The notes: generated from the sequence alone by a model not told the origin. 64,000 bases of DNA from Sulfurisoma sp963709555 (GCA_963709555.1 CAVPWR010000003.1:310001-374000); one strand, 5' to 3'. Shown: positions 27,105 to 35,736, numbered from the stretch's first letter. Numbers and translations are program-made.

Positions 27105-28637
27105 TCAATCGGCACTGCCGTTCAGGCGGAGGAAGGGCAGCAGGGCGTCGAAGAAGAAGCGCGCGCGTTCCTCGACGACGCCGCGGATTTCCTCGATCCC
27201 GTCCAGCGACTTTCCGTCCTTCGAGACCTTGTGCGGGCCGGCCACGAGTGTCTCCACCGTGCGCGCGATAGCGTCGAGCCGATTGCGCGTATCCCGCAGC
27301 AGCAACAAGTCGATGAAGCTCGCCGGGATGCCGGCACCGAGCACGGGCGACGCGAGCATGGCGCCGACGGGCGACGCCAGGGCGTGCTTGTGCACGGCGG
27401 CGTTGTAGCGGTCGGTGGCCGCGCGCCGGTCGGCCTCGCCGGCGGCGGGCAATGCGACGCCCACGTTGCCGAGCGCGGCCAGGGCGAAGACCGCCTGGCG
27501 CAACTGCTGGCGGCTCATGTGCGCGAGGCCCGCCGCGGCGGCCAGAGCGTCGAATGTCACGGGTGCGTCCGCCAGCGCGTCGAGCACCGGGTTGTGGATG
27601 TCGGGCTGCAGCGCCACCTCGCCGGCCTGGGTGGTCACCTGCAGCTTGCACAGGCCACGTGGCCGCAGCAGGGTGAAGCGCATGCCCCCGAGCATTGCGT
27701 CGAGCTCGACGGGTGCCGCCCTGGCGGCACCGCGCGCGAACAGGTCGCGCCGGAACACCTGGTTGCGGGCGAAGTCCTTCAGGGTCTCAATCATGGTCCG
27801 CTCGCCGATGCCGGCGAGCAGTTTGGCGACCTCGGGCTTGAGCACGAACTGGTCGAAGTTGTCCATGACAATCGCCGATCCGACGTAGCCGAGCTTTGCG
27901 GCGGCCAGCTCGGCCGCCACGTCGGCATGGTAGGCGGGTGCCCAGTGGGCGTTGAAGTACTCGTGGGCGAGATAGCTCGGGTCCTGCTTCGCCATCTGCG
28001 TTAGGCGCGACGAGGCCAGGGGATTCACGGGAAAGAAGGCGGCCCCGGCCTGTTCAAGTCGGTGCGCAAAATCGAAGGCCTCGCGCATGCGGTCGGGCAG
28101 GGCGCCGGCACCCTGGCTCGCGCGGTCCATCAGCAGGCGCTGCAGCGGGGCCAGCTGAGCTAGCCCCGGCAGGCAGTTGTAGCTGACATGGACCAGTCCG
28201 CCGGGCTTCAGGCGGCGACGCAGGAACTCGACGATGTGCTTGCGGTTCTCCGGCGATATCCAGGAATAGACCCCGTGCATCGCCACATAGTCCGCCTCGG
28301 GGATGTCCGTCTCGAGCAGTTCGGCGAAGCTGGCTTCGAGGAAGCGCACGTTGGCAATGCCGGCGTCCTGCGCCAGCTTGCGCGCGTGGCCGATGTGCAT
28401 CGGATTGAAGTTGACGCCATGGAAGCTGCCTTCGGGATTCGCGGCCGCGTGGAGTGCGGTCGAGTGGCCGTTGCCGCAGCCCAGCTCGACGTAAACGAAG
28501 GGCCCTTCGACATGCGCCGGCCGGACGCCGCCGAGCAGCGAGACGAAGCGCATCGCCGAGGGCGAGAGTTCACGGTAGTAACCATGCGTGTAGCCGATGT
28601 CGACGACGTAGCCTTCGGCCCAGGAGGGTTCGGACAT
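27105..28637 (-). CDS. SAM methyltransferase with predicted methyltransferase regulatory domain
   Basis: About 510 residues. N-terminal class I methyltransferase with SAM motif VELGCGNGHST at about 50-60 and acidic YVAMHGVYSWI later. Around 205-290 is a region of the MethyTransf_Reg type (PF10119): DPSYLAHEYFNAHWAPAYHADVAAELAAAKLGYVGSA. A third helical part ends the protein. As I recall, rickettsial outer-membrane-protein lysine methyltransferases share this layout, so a role in modifying the secreted protein is a hypothesis. It lies between the secreted protein and the exporter on the same strand. ATG 28,637 has GGCAGG 7 bases upstream; an upstream ATG at 28,652 lacks a ribosome site. Confidence 0.85.
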   Translation of the reverse strand: MSEPSWAEGYVVDIGYTHGYYRELSPSAMRFVSLLGGVRPAHVEGPFVYVELGCGNGHSTALHAAANPEGSFHGVNFNPMHIGHARKLAQDAGIANVRFLEASFAELLETDIPEADYVAMHGVYSWISPENRKHIVEFLRRRLKPGGLVHVSYNCLPGLAQLAPLQRLLMDRASQGAGALPDRMREAFDFAHRLEQAGAAFFPVNPLASSRLTQMAKQDPSYLAHEYFNAHWAPAYHADVAAELAAAKLGYVGSAIVMDNFDQFVLKPEVAKLLAGIGERTMIETLKDFARNQVFRRDLFARGAARAAPVELDAMLGGMRFTLLRPRGLCKLQVTTQAGEVALQPDIHNPVLDALADAPVTFDALAAAAGLAHMSRQQLRQAVFALAALGNVGVALPAAGEADRRAATDRYNAAVHKHALASPVGAMLASPVLGAGIPASFIDLLLLRDTRNRLDAIARTVETLVAGPHKVSKDGKSLDGIEEIRGVVEERARFFFDALLPFLRLNGSAD

Positions 28638-28758
28638 GTGGGTGCCTGCCATGCGATGCGAATGATCGGGGTGACGACGAAGCCAGCGTGCATGTTACGC
28701 AATCAAGCGGCGACGGTGGCGAACCGTCGCCGCACTTGTTGATGCTGTGGCCCCAGTG

Positions 28759-29763
28759 TCAGAAAAAGTTGACGTCGGCGTGCGGTGTCGGCCCCGAATA
28801 CGCCTTGTTGGTCTCGAAGTCCCAGCCGGCGAGGGTGACGTCGCCCTTGGCCCCGGTCTCGGTGTAGTCGACATGGCCGTGGCTGAACCTGGCGAAGTCA
28901 AAGCTGAGCACGTTGTCGACGGCGTTGCTGCTGTTCAGGCCGGTGACCAGCACCTGGTCGAAGAGGAACTCGTCGACCAGCATGTCGCTCTTGGAGCCGG
29001 GGCGATAGACCTCGATCTCGACGTTCTTGATCTCGGTACCGGCGAACAGGAAGCCCGACAGGTCGAGCAGCGCGGCGCTCGAGCCGAGGCCCACCGACAC
29101 CGGGTCGGCAGTCGCCCGGCTGCTGCTGCCACCCCCGATCGCGCCGGTACCACCGTTGAGGCCCATGACGAAGGAGTCGAGCCGCAGCCAGCCGTCGCTG
29201 CCGTCGAAGCGAAGGTAATAGTCGAGCGTCGTGTTGAAGACCTCGTCCTGAGTCACGACCTTGGACGTCGCATCGGCGTGCGGTGTCGATCCCGTATAGG
29301 CCTCGTTGGCCTCGAAGTCCCAGCCGACGCTGTCATTCGTCACCGAGCCTTTAGCATCGCGCGTGACGTGGCCGTGGCTGAATTGGGTGAAGTCGAAGCT
29401 GACGTCGTTGCCGATCGAGTAGGAGTTTCCGGCGGTGTCCAGGTTGGTGACCACGACATCGGTGAACTTGTAGTCGTCGAGCAGTACCCTCGTACCCTCG
29501 CTATTGCGTTGGTAAACCTCGATGTCGACGTTCTTGATGTGGCTGCCGGAGGCGAGCATCCCGGCCAGTGCCGTGCCGGTCGCGTTCGAACCCAGCGCCG
29601 AGAGCACGTCGTCGGCCGCTACCCGGCCGGTGCCCCCGGCTCCCCCCAGCGGGCTGCCGCTGTTCTCGAAGCCGAGGCTGAAGCCGTGCAGGTTCAGCCA
29701 TTCCGAATCCCCCACGCCTTCGAAGCGGATGTAGTAGTCCAGATCCGAACTGTCGAACACGCT
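28759..29763 (-). repeat. Tandem repeat unit 3 (C-terminal) of the secreted protein
   Basis: About 1,005 bases, nearly identical to the other two units; the last codons diverge (NKAYSGPTPHADVNFF). Confidence 0.95.
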
Positions 29764-32700
29764 GGACACGGGCAAGTCCTTGGCCGCCTGGGCGGCCGGT
29801 GCCGGTCCCGCATATTTCTGGTTGGTCTCGAAGTCCCAGCCGGCGATGGTGACGTCGCCCTTGGCCCCGGTCTCGGTGTAGTTGACATGGCCGTGGCTGA
29901 ACCTGGCGAAGTCAAAGCTGAGCACGTTGTCGACGGCGTTGCTGCTGTTCAGGCCGGTGACCAGCACCTGGTCGAAGAGGAACTCGTCGACCAGCATGTC
30001 GCTCTTGGAGCCGGGGCGATAGACCTCGATCTCTACATTCTTGATCTCGGCGCCGGTGAACAGGAAGCCCGACAGGTCGAGCAGCGCGGCGCTCGAGCCG
30101 AGGCCCACCGACACCGGGTCGGCAGTCGCCCGGCTGCTGCTGCCACCCCCGATCGCGCCGGTACCACCGTTGAGGCCCATGACGAAGGAGTCGAGCCGCA
30201 GCCAGCCGTCGCTGCCGTCGAAGCGAAGGTAATAGTCGAGCGTCGTGTTGAAGACCTCGTCCTGAGTCACGACCTTGGACGTCGCATCGGCGTGCGGTGT
30301 CGATCCCGTATAGGCCTCGTTGGCCTCGAAGTCCCAGCCGACGCTGTCATTCGTCACCGAGCCTTTAGCATCGCGCGTGACGTGGCCGTGGCTGAATTGG
30401 GTGAAGTCGAAGCTGACGTCGTTGCCGATCGAGTAGGAGTTTCCGGCGGTGTCCAGGTTGGTGACCACGACATCGGTGAACTTGTAGTCGTCGAGCAGTA
30501 CCCTCGTACCCTCGCTATTGCGTTGGTAAACCTCGATGTCGACGTTCTTGATGTGGCTGCCGGAGGCGAGCATCCCGGCCAGTGCCGTGCCGGTCGCGTT
30601 CGAACCCAGCGCCGAGAGCACGTCGTCGGCCGCTACCCGGCCGGTGCCCCCGGCTCCCCCCAGCGGGCTGCCGCTGTTCTCGAAGCCGAGGCTGAAGCCG
30701 TGCAGGTTCAGCCATTCCGAATCCCCCACGCCTTCGAAGCGGATGTAGTAGTCCAGATCCGAACTGTCGAACACGCTGGACACGGGCAAGTCCTTGGCCG
30801 CCTGGGCGGCCGGTGCCGGTCCCGCATATTTCTGGTTGGTCTCGAAGTCCCAGCCGGCGATGGTGACGTCGCCCTTGGCCCCGGTCTCGGTGTAGTCGAC
30901 ATGGCCGTGGCTGAACCTGGCGAAGTCAAAGCTGAGCACGTTGTCGACGGCGTTGCTGCTGTTCAGGCCGGTGACCAGCACCTGGTCGAAGAGGAACTCG
31001 TCGACCAGCATGTCGCTCTTGGAGCCGGGGCGATAGACCTCGATCTCTACATTCTTGATCTCGGTGCCGGCGAACAGGAAGCCCGACAGGTCGAGCAGCG
31101 CGGCGCTCGAGCCGAGGCCCACCGACACCGGGTCGGCAGTCGCCCGGCTGCTGCTGCCACCCCCGATCGCGCCGGTACCACCGTTGAGGCCCATGACGAA
31201 GGAGTCGAGCCGCAGCCAGCCGTCGCTGCCGTCGAAGCGAAGGTAATAGTCGAGCGTCGTGTTGAAGACCTCGTCCTGAGTCACGACCTTGGACGTCGCA
31301 TCGGCGTGCGGTGTCGATCCCGTATAGGCCTCGTTGGCCTCGAAGTCCCAGCCGACGCTGTCATTCGTCACCGAGCCTTTAGCATCGCGCGTGACGTGGC
31401 CGTGGCTGAATTGGGTGAAGTCGAAGCTGACGTCGTTGCCGATCGAGTAGGAGTTTCCGGCGGTGTCCAGGTTGGTGACCACGACATCGGTGAACTTGTA
31501 GTCGTCGAGCAGTACCCTCGTACCCTCGCTATTGCGTTGGTAAACCTCGATGTCGACGTTCTTGATGTGGCTGCCGGAGGCGAGCATCCCGGCCAGTGCC
31601 GTGCCGGTCGCGTTCGAACCCAGCGCCGAGAGCACGTCGTCGGCCGCTACCCGGCCGGTGCCCCCGGCTCCCCCCAGCGGGCTGCCGCTGTTCTCGAAGC
31701 CGAGGCTGAAGCCGTGCAGGTTCAGCCATTCCGAATCCCCCACGCCTTCGAAGCGGATGTAGTAGTCCAGATTCGAACTGTCGAACACGCTGGGTGCGAT
31801 CTTGCTCGACCCGCTGCTGGCCGCTTCGGAAAGACCGGCGACGCCGATCGACACCGTGGCCGAGTCGCTGCCGCCATTGCCGTCATCGATCGTGTACTGG
31901 AAGGTGTCCGTGGCGCTACTGCCGGCAGCCAGCGCCTGCAGCGTCGTCGATCCACTGGGGTCGTAGCTGAAGGTGCCGTCCTCGAGCAGCGTGACGCTGG
32001 CGCCGAGCGCGCTGGCGAAGGCTCCGGTGGTGGTGACCGACAGGGTATCGCCGTCGATGTCGGTATCCTTGCCGCCATTGTCGCCATTCAGGACGTTGCC
32101 GGTGATCACGGTGTCTTCGTTGGTGCTCGCGCTGTCGTTCGCTGCGTCGGGCGCATCGTTGACCGGCGTCACGGTCAATGCGACCGTGCTCAGAGTGGAA
32201 TCGAGCGCGCCGTCGTTGGCGCGGTAGCTGAAGCTGTCGCTGCCATTGAAGTCGGCGTTCGGTGCGTAACTGAATGAACCATCGTCATTGAGCGTCAGCG
32301 AGCCATGGGCCGGCCCGCTCACCAGGAGCGCGTGCAGCGCATCGCCATCGACGTCGCTGTCGTTGCTGAGGATGCCGGATGCGGGCACGGTCAGGATGCC
32401 GTCCTCGGCGACTTCATAGGCGTCGGCGGCGGCGAGCGGTGCGTCATTGACCGGGGTGACGGTAACCGCGACGCTGCCTGCCATCGAGCGCGGATCCGGC
32501 GCACCGGCGGTGGTGCCGTCGTCGGTCACCGTGTAGCTGATGGTGTCGGCGCCGAAGAAATTGGTATCGGGGGTGTAGAGCAGGGAACCGTCGACGGCGA
32601 TCGACACGCTGCCATGCAGCGCGGAAGCGGCCGTGACGGTCAGCGTCTGTGCCGCCTCGTTGGCCGGGCCGGCGCTGTCGTTGCCGAGAACGTCGATCGG

Positions 32701-34215
32701 GTTGGCCGCGCTGTCCTCGGCGACGGTGGCGCTGTCGCCGGTCGCCGTCGGTGTGTCGTTCACCTCGGCCACCATGACGGCGACGCTGCCGGCGGCCGAG
32801 CGCGGATCCGGCGCGCCGGCGGTGGTGCCGTCGTCGGTCACCGTGTAGCTGATGGTGTCGGCGCCGAAGAAATTGGCATCCGGGGTGTAGAGCAGGGAAC
32901 CGTTGGCGGCGATCGACACGTTGCCATGCAACGCGGAAGCGGCCGTGATGGTCAGCATCTGTCCCGCCTCGTTGGCAGGGCCGGCGCTGTCGTTGCCGAG
33001 CACGTTGATCACGCTGCCCGAACTGTCCTCGGCGACCGTGGCAGCGTCGTCGGCGGCGGTCGGCGCGTCGTTGACTTCGCTGACGACGATGCCGACCTGC
33101 ACGATGGCGGAATCGAGGTCGCCGTCGTTGGCCCGATAACTGAAGCTGTCGCCGCCGTTGAAGTCGGTATCCGGCGCGTAGCTGAAGGAGCCGTCGTCGT
33201 TGAGGGTCAGCGTGCCGTGGGCCGGTCCGCTGACCAGCAGCGCATGCAGGGCGTCACCCTCGATGTCGGTGTCGTTGGTCAGGACGCCGGACGTGCCGAT
33301 GGCGAGGACGTCGTCCTCCGCCGTGGCGTAGGCGTCGGCCCTGGCCACCGGGGCGTCGTTGACGCCGGCCACGGTGACGGTGACGGTCGCACGCGCGGAC
33401 GCGCCGGCAAGGTCGGCGACCGTATAGCCGAAGCTGTCGCTCGCGGTCTGGCCCGGCTTGAGCTGCTGCAATTGCAGCACGGCGCTCGGGTCGTAGAGGT
33501 AGCTGCCGTCGGGGTTGACGGTGACCGTGGCGCCAAGCGCGCTGGCCGCGTCGGACGCGGTGACGCGGAGGACGTCGAGGTGGTCGGCGTCGCTGTCGTT
33601 GGCGAGGAGGCCGGTGGCCGCATTGACCGCCAACGGTGTGTCTTCGTTCGTGGTGCCGGCGTCGCTAAGCGCAGCGGGCCCGGTGTTGACGAGATTGATG
33701 GCGAGCGACTCGAAGTTCCGCGCGTCGAGATCGAAACTGCTGAAATGGAACGTGGGGTTGTGCGGCGAGCGCTCGTTCGCGGAGGTCGACAGGAAGGCCC
33801 GGAAGTCCGCCATGTCGCGCTGCACGGAGTCGAGGCGGAACTCGCCATAGGTCAGCGTCAGCTTGAGGACGTCGTAGCCCGAGCCGCCGTCGTAGTAGTC
33901 GCGCGTTCCGATGTCGGCAAAGCCTGCGCCGAGGTTCTCGGCCATCGTGTAGTTGAGGGTGTCGTTGCCGCGCCCGCCGAACACGAAATCGTTGCCGGCG
34001 CCGCCATCCAGGTAGTCGGAATAGTCGTTACGCTTTCCCGAGGCGCCGAACGCCCAGCCGCCGAAGTTGTCGCCGAGCAGCAGGTCGTTGCCCGCACCGC
34101 CGAAAATCTGGTCGTTGCCTTTGCCGCCTACGAGCAGGTCGTTTTGCGGGCCGCCGATCAGCAGGTCATCCTGTGTGCCGCCCTTCGGCTTGGAATTCTT
34201 GTCCTTGCTCTTCAT
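28759..34215 (-). CDS. Giant secreted protein: N-terminal RTX, cadherin/VCBS-like repeats, six Hcp-like domains
   Basis: 1,818 residues, no Sec signal peptide. Residues 10-120 carry RTX calcium-binding nonapeptides (GGKGNDQIFGGAGNDLLLG; LDGGAGNDFVFGGRGNDTL). Residues 190-800 are Ig/cadherin/VCBS-like repeats of about 100 residues (VNDAP..A..EDS..N.L.NDS..). From 808 on come three near-identical 338-residue units. Each unit consists of two related domains beginning LDYYIRFEG or LDYYLRFDG and ending SFDF.QFSHGHV...GWDFE.N. Together with HIKNVDIEVYQ and the LDDYKFTDVVV strand, this pattern resembles the Hcp/T6SS tube fold (PF05638). The neighbouring exporter and adaptor suggest type I export. 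Placing RTX repeats at the N-terminus is unusual. GGGAGG precedes ATG 34,215. Confidence 0.9.
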   Translation of the reverse strand: MKSKDKNSKPKGGTQDDLLIGGPQNDLLVGGKGNDQIFGGAGNDLLLGDNFGGWAFGASGKRNDYSDYLDGGAGNDFVFGGRGNDTLNYTMAENLGAGFADIGTRDYYDGGSGYDVLKLTLTYGEFRLDSVQRDMADFRAFLSTSANERSPHNPTFHFSSFDLDARNFESLAINLVNTGPAALSDAGTTNEDTPLAVNAATGLLANDSDADHLDVLRVTASDAASALGATVTVNPDGSYLYDPSAVLQLQQLKPGQTASDSFGYTVADLAGASARATVTVTVAGVNDAPVARADAYATAEDDVLAIGTSGVLTNDTDIEGDALHALLVSGPAHGTLTLNDDGSFSYAPDTDFNGGDSFSYRANDGDLDSAIVQVGIVVSEVNDAPTAADDAATVAEDSSGSVINVLGNDSAGPANEAGQMLTITAASALHGNVSIAANGSLLYTPDANFFGADTISYTVTDDGTTAGAPDPRSAAGSVAVMVAEVNDTPTATGDSATVAEDSAANPIDVLGNDSAGPANEAAQTLTVTAASALHGSVSIAVDGSLLYTPDTNFFGADTISYTVTDDGTTAGAPDPRSMAGSVAVTVTPVNDAPLAAADAYEVAEDGILTVPASGILSNDSDVDGDALHALLVSGPAHGSLTLNDDGSFSYAPNADFNGSDSFSYRANDGALDSTLSTVALTVTPVNDAPDAANDSASTNEDTVITGNVLNGDNGGKDTDIDGDTLSVTTTGAFASALGASVTLLEDGTFSYDPSGSTTLQALAAGSSATDTFQYTIDDGNGGSDSATVSIGVAGLSEAASSGSSKIAPSVFDSSNLDYYIRFEGVGDSEWLNLHGFSLGFENSGSPLGGAGGTGRVAADDVLSALGSNATGTALAGMLASGSHIKNVDIEVYQRNSEGTRVLLDDYKFTDVVVTNLDTAGNSYSIGNDVSFDFTQFSHGHVTRDAKGSVTNDSVGWDFEANEAYTGSTPHADATSKVVTQDEVFNTTLDYYLRFDGSDGWLRLDSFVMGLNGGTGAIGGGSSSRATADPVSVGLGSSAALLDLSGFLFAGTEIKNVEIEVYRPGSKSDMLVDEFLFDQVLVTGLNSSNAVDNVLSFDFARFSHGHVDYTETGAKGDVTIAGWDFETNQKYAGPAPAAQAAKDLPVSSVFDSSDLDYYIRFEGVGDSEWLNLHGFSLGFENSGSPLGGAGGTGRVAADDVLSALGSNATGTALAGMLASGSHIKNVDIEVYQRNSEGTRVLLDDYKFTDVVVTNLDTAGNSYSIGNDVSFDFTQFSHGHVTRDAKGSVTNDSVGWDFEANEAYTGSTPHADATSKVVTQDEVFNTTLDYYLRFDGSDGWLRLDSFVMGLNGGTGAIGGGSSSRATADPVSVGLGSSAALLDLSGFLFTGAEIKNVEIEVYRPGSKSDMLVDEFLFDQVLVTGLNSSNAVDNVLSFDFARFSHGHVNYTETGAKGDVTIAGWDFETNQKYAGPAPAAQAAKDLPVSSVFDSSDLDYYIRFEGVGDSEWLNLHGFSLGFENSGSPLGGAGGTGRVAADDVLSALGSNATGTALAGMLASGSHIKNVDIEVYQRNSEGTRVLLDDYKFTDVVVTNLDTAGNSYSIGNDVSFDFTQFSHGHVTRDAKGSVTNDSVGWDFEANEAYTGSTPHADATSKVVTQDEVFNTTLDYYLRFDGSDGWLRLDSFVMGLNGGTGAIGGGSSSRATADPVSVGLGSSAALLDLSGFLFAGTEIKNVEIEVYRPGSKSDMLVDEFLFDQVLVTGLNSSNAVDNVLSFDFARFSHGHVDYTETGAKGDVTLAGWDFETNKAYSGPTPHADVNFF
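29764..30777 (-). repeat. Tandem repeat unit 2 of the secreted protein
   Basis: Exactly 1,014 bases from SVFDSS to the same point in unit 3. Only a handful of base changes are visible, e.g. FTGAEIKN for FAGTEIKN and HVNYTE for HVDYTE. Confidence 0.97.
30778..31791 (-). repeat. Tandem repeat unit 1 of the secreted protein
   Basis: 1,014 bases. It begins SVFDSSN, where the other units have SVFDSSD; otherwise almost the same. Confidence 0.97.
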
Positions 34216-34853
34216 GATGGCCTCCCGATCTCCGGTGTTCGTGGCGGCATGCCGAAACGACGGGCATTTGAAGTAATGGCTGAGCGGTATCCGGTTCTGG
34301 CTTACGCGCCCAGCCTCAATCGGACCAATTTATGGACAAACCATAACTGAATAGCCAACATATCAAATATACAGGTTGTCAGCAATAGGGGCGTGGCCAC
34401 TGTAATGACCTGCCCCCCTGATTTCAGTGCCAGCATGAAGTTAGAAAAGTCCGCTTTCGAAGCGAGAAGCGGCCGCGATGGCCGAGTACCGGAAGCACGC
34501 GGCTACGCAGGTCAGTTCTCTTCAGGTGCGCAGGGGGATACGCGATGTTGAACAGCAGACGATCGCTCGCTGATTATTTCCTGGGCCATCGGTCGTGCAT
34601 GCCTATCAGCAGGCTGGCGGCCGGCAGAGCCGAGCGGCGGATTCCTGATCTGCTACAGGTCGTTCGTGTCACCCGAAATTTCGGCAAGGGCACCAAGAAC
34701 CACGCGCGTGCCGAGTGTCAAATTCATCTAATGACAGCCCGGCAAGCCCCACTGCCATGTTCCTCAAAGTGTCCAAAAATCCCGGAAACCTTAGATGGCA
34801 TAACGCCGGAAACGCAGGCTGCAACTGGCGAATTGGCTATTTCGCAGAGCTAA
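34216..34853. other. Island end without a recognisable gene; possible promoter region of the secreted protein
   Basis: More AT-rich than the surroundings at 34,325-34,400. It has a perfect palindrome TTATGGACAAACCATAA at 34,330-34,346 that could bind a regulator of the secreted-protein gene. A string TGACCTGCCCCCCTGATTT at about 34,406 could be an insertion-sequence end, but no transposase is present. A 102-codon plus frame at 34,545 has no recognisable protein features and is not called. Confidence 0.45.
34330..34346. promoter_or_regulatory. Palindrome upstream of the secreted-protein gene
   Basis: TTATGG-ACAAA-CCATAA, perfect 6-base arms, about 115 bases before the start codon. Operator function is a guess. 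Confidence 0.35.
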
Positions 34854-34873
34854 TGCTGCATCATGGGGGTGTG
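34854..34873 (-). repeat. Island end, att-like direct repeat (suhB side)
   Basis: Minus strand CACACCCCCATGATGCAGCA, preceded by codons for P-N-D-W-A-G. It looks like the original start of mutS, separated from the rest of mutS by the island. Confidence 0.7.
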
Positions 34874-34929
34874 CCCGGCCCAGTCGTTTGGCACGGCCGG
34901 CGCGGCTTGCGACGACGGGGCGGGCTGGG

Positions 34930-35736
34930 TCACGCGCTCAGTTGCGGGGTCCGGTGGGGCTGGATGACCTGCAGTAGCTGGGAGAAGATCTTCGGGTTGC
35001 CGGCGATGATGTTGCCGGTGGCGAGGTAATTGGTTTCGCCGGCGAGGTCGCCGACGAGGCCGCCGGCCTCGGTGATCAGCAGCGTGCCGGCCGCCATGTC
35101 CCAGGGACTCAGGCCGAACTCCCAGAAGCCGTCGGTGCGGCCGCAGGCGACGTAGGCGAGGTCGATCGAGGCAGCGCCGGGGCGGCGCAGGCCGGCGGTC
35201 TTCTGCGTCAATTCGCGGAAGATGGCGAGATAGGCGTCGGCGTGGTCGAACATGCGGTAGGGAAAGCCGGTGCCGATCAGCGCCTCGGCCAGCTTCGGCC
35301 GCTTGGAAACGCGAATGCGCTTGTCGTTGAGGAAGGCGCCGCCACCCTTGCTGGCGGTGAACAGCTCGTTGCGCGTCGGGTCGTAGACCACGGCCTGGTT
35401 CATCACGCCCTTGTGGGCAAGGCCGATGGAAACCGCATATTGCGGAAAGCCGTGGATGAAGTTGGTGGTGCCGTCGAGCGGATCGATGATCCACTGGTAC
35501 TCGCTGCCATTCTCCTCGCCGGAGCTGCCGGTCTCCTCTGCCAGGATCGCGTGCTTCGGGTAAGCTTCGCGGATGGTGTCGATGATCGCGGCCTCGGCCG
35601 CACGGTCCACTTCGGTGACGTAGTCGCTCTGCTGCTTGACGCCGACCGTCAGCCGCTCGACGTCGTGGCTGGCGCGGTTGATGATCTGACCGGCGCGGCG
35701 CGCGGCCTTGATGGCGATATTGAGCGTGGGATGCAT
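34930..35736 (-). CDS. suhB: Inositol-1-monophosphatase family protein
   Basis: 268 residues, Mg-dependent phosphatase fold. Metal motifs: Glu in LAEETGSSGEE, IDPLDGTTNFIHGFPQYAVSI, and SPWDMAAGTLLITEAGG. SuhB proteins hydrolyse inositol-1-phosphate and in enterobacteria also assist rRNA antitermination. Divergent from trmJ with 41 bases between starts. The sequence just downstream is the broken mutS start at the island junction. Confidence 0.94.
   Translation of the reverse strand: MHPTLNIAIKAARRAGQIINRASHDVERLTVGVKQQSDYVTEVDRAAEAAIIDTIREAYPKHAILAEETGSSGEENGSEYQWIIDPLDGTTNFIHGFPQYAVSIGLAHKGVMNQAVVYDPTRNELFTASKGGGAFLNDKRIRVSKRPKLAEALIGTGFPYRMFDHADAYLAIFRELTQKTAGLRRPGAASIDLAYVACGRTDGFWEFGLSPWDMAAGTLLITEAGGLVGDLAGETNYLATGNIIAGNPKIFSQLLQVIQPHRTPQLSA

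Larger units (their letters stand above)
23070..34873. mobile_element. Genomic island inserted in the 5' end of mutS
   Basis: An 11.8-kb segment is bounded by a 20-bp direct repeat (23,070-23,089 and 34,854-34,873). On the minus strand both copies read as MutS codons H-T-P-M-M-Q. A tyrosine integrase remnant abuts the mutS end. The outer copy directly follows suhB and is preceded by codons W-A-G, i.e. it looks like the original mutS start left behind. The content is a secreted protein, a methyltransferase and a type I secretion pair. Boundaries are inferred from the repeat alone. Confidence 0.75.

Noticed and set aside
28759..31791. Tandem repeats as a CRISPR or satellite array
   Set aside because: The units are 1,014 bp, lie fully inside one reading frame and have no spacers.
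28747..32277. 1,176-codon plus-strand open frame opposite the giant gene
   Set aside because: It is a mirror of the repeated minus-strand gene with its codon bias; the protein is valine/glutamate-rich without recognisable domains or a ribosome site.
28759..34215. Part of a type VI secretion system
   Set aside because: No tss genes are nearby; the Hcp-like domains are tandem parts of one large protein next to a type I exporter.
34690..34850. Possible c-di-GMP (GEMM) riboswitch
   Set aside because: Some GGAAACGCAGGC-like bases are present, but the conserved core of the GEMM consensus is missing and no downstream plus-strand gene exists.
34545..34853. 102-codon plus-strand open frame near the island end
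   Set aside because: No recognisable domain, mixed composition, and it runs into the att-like repeat; could be chance.
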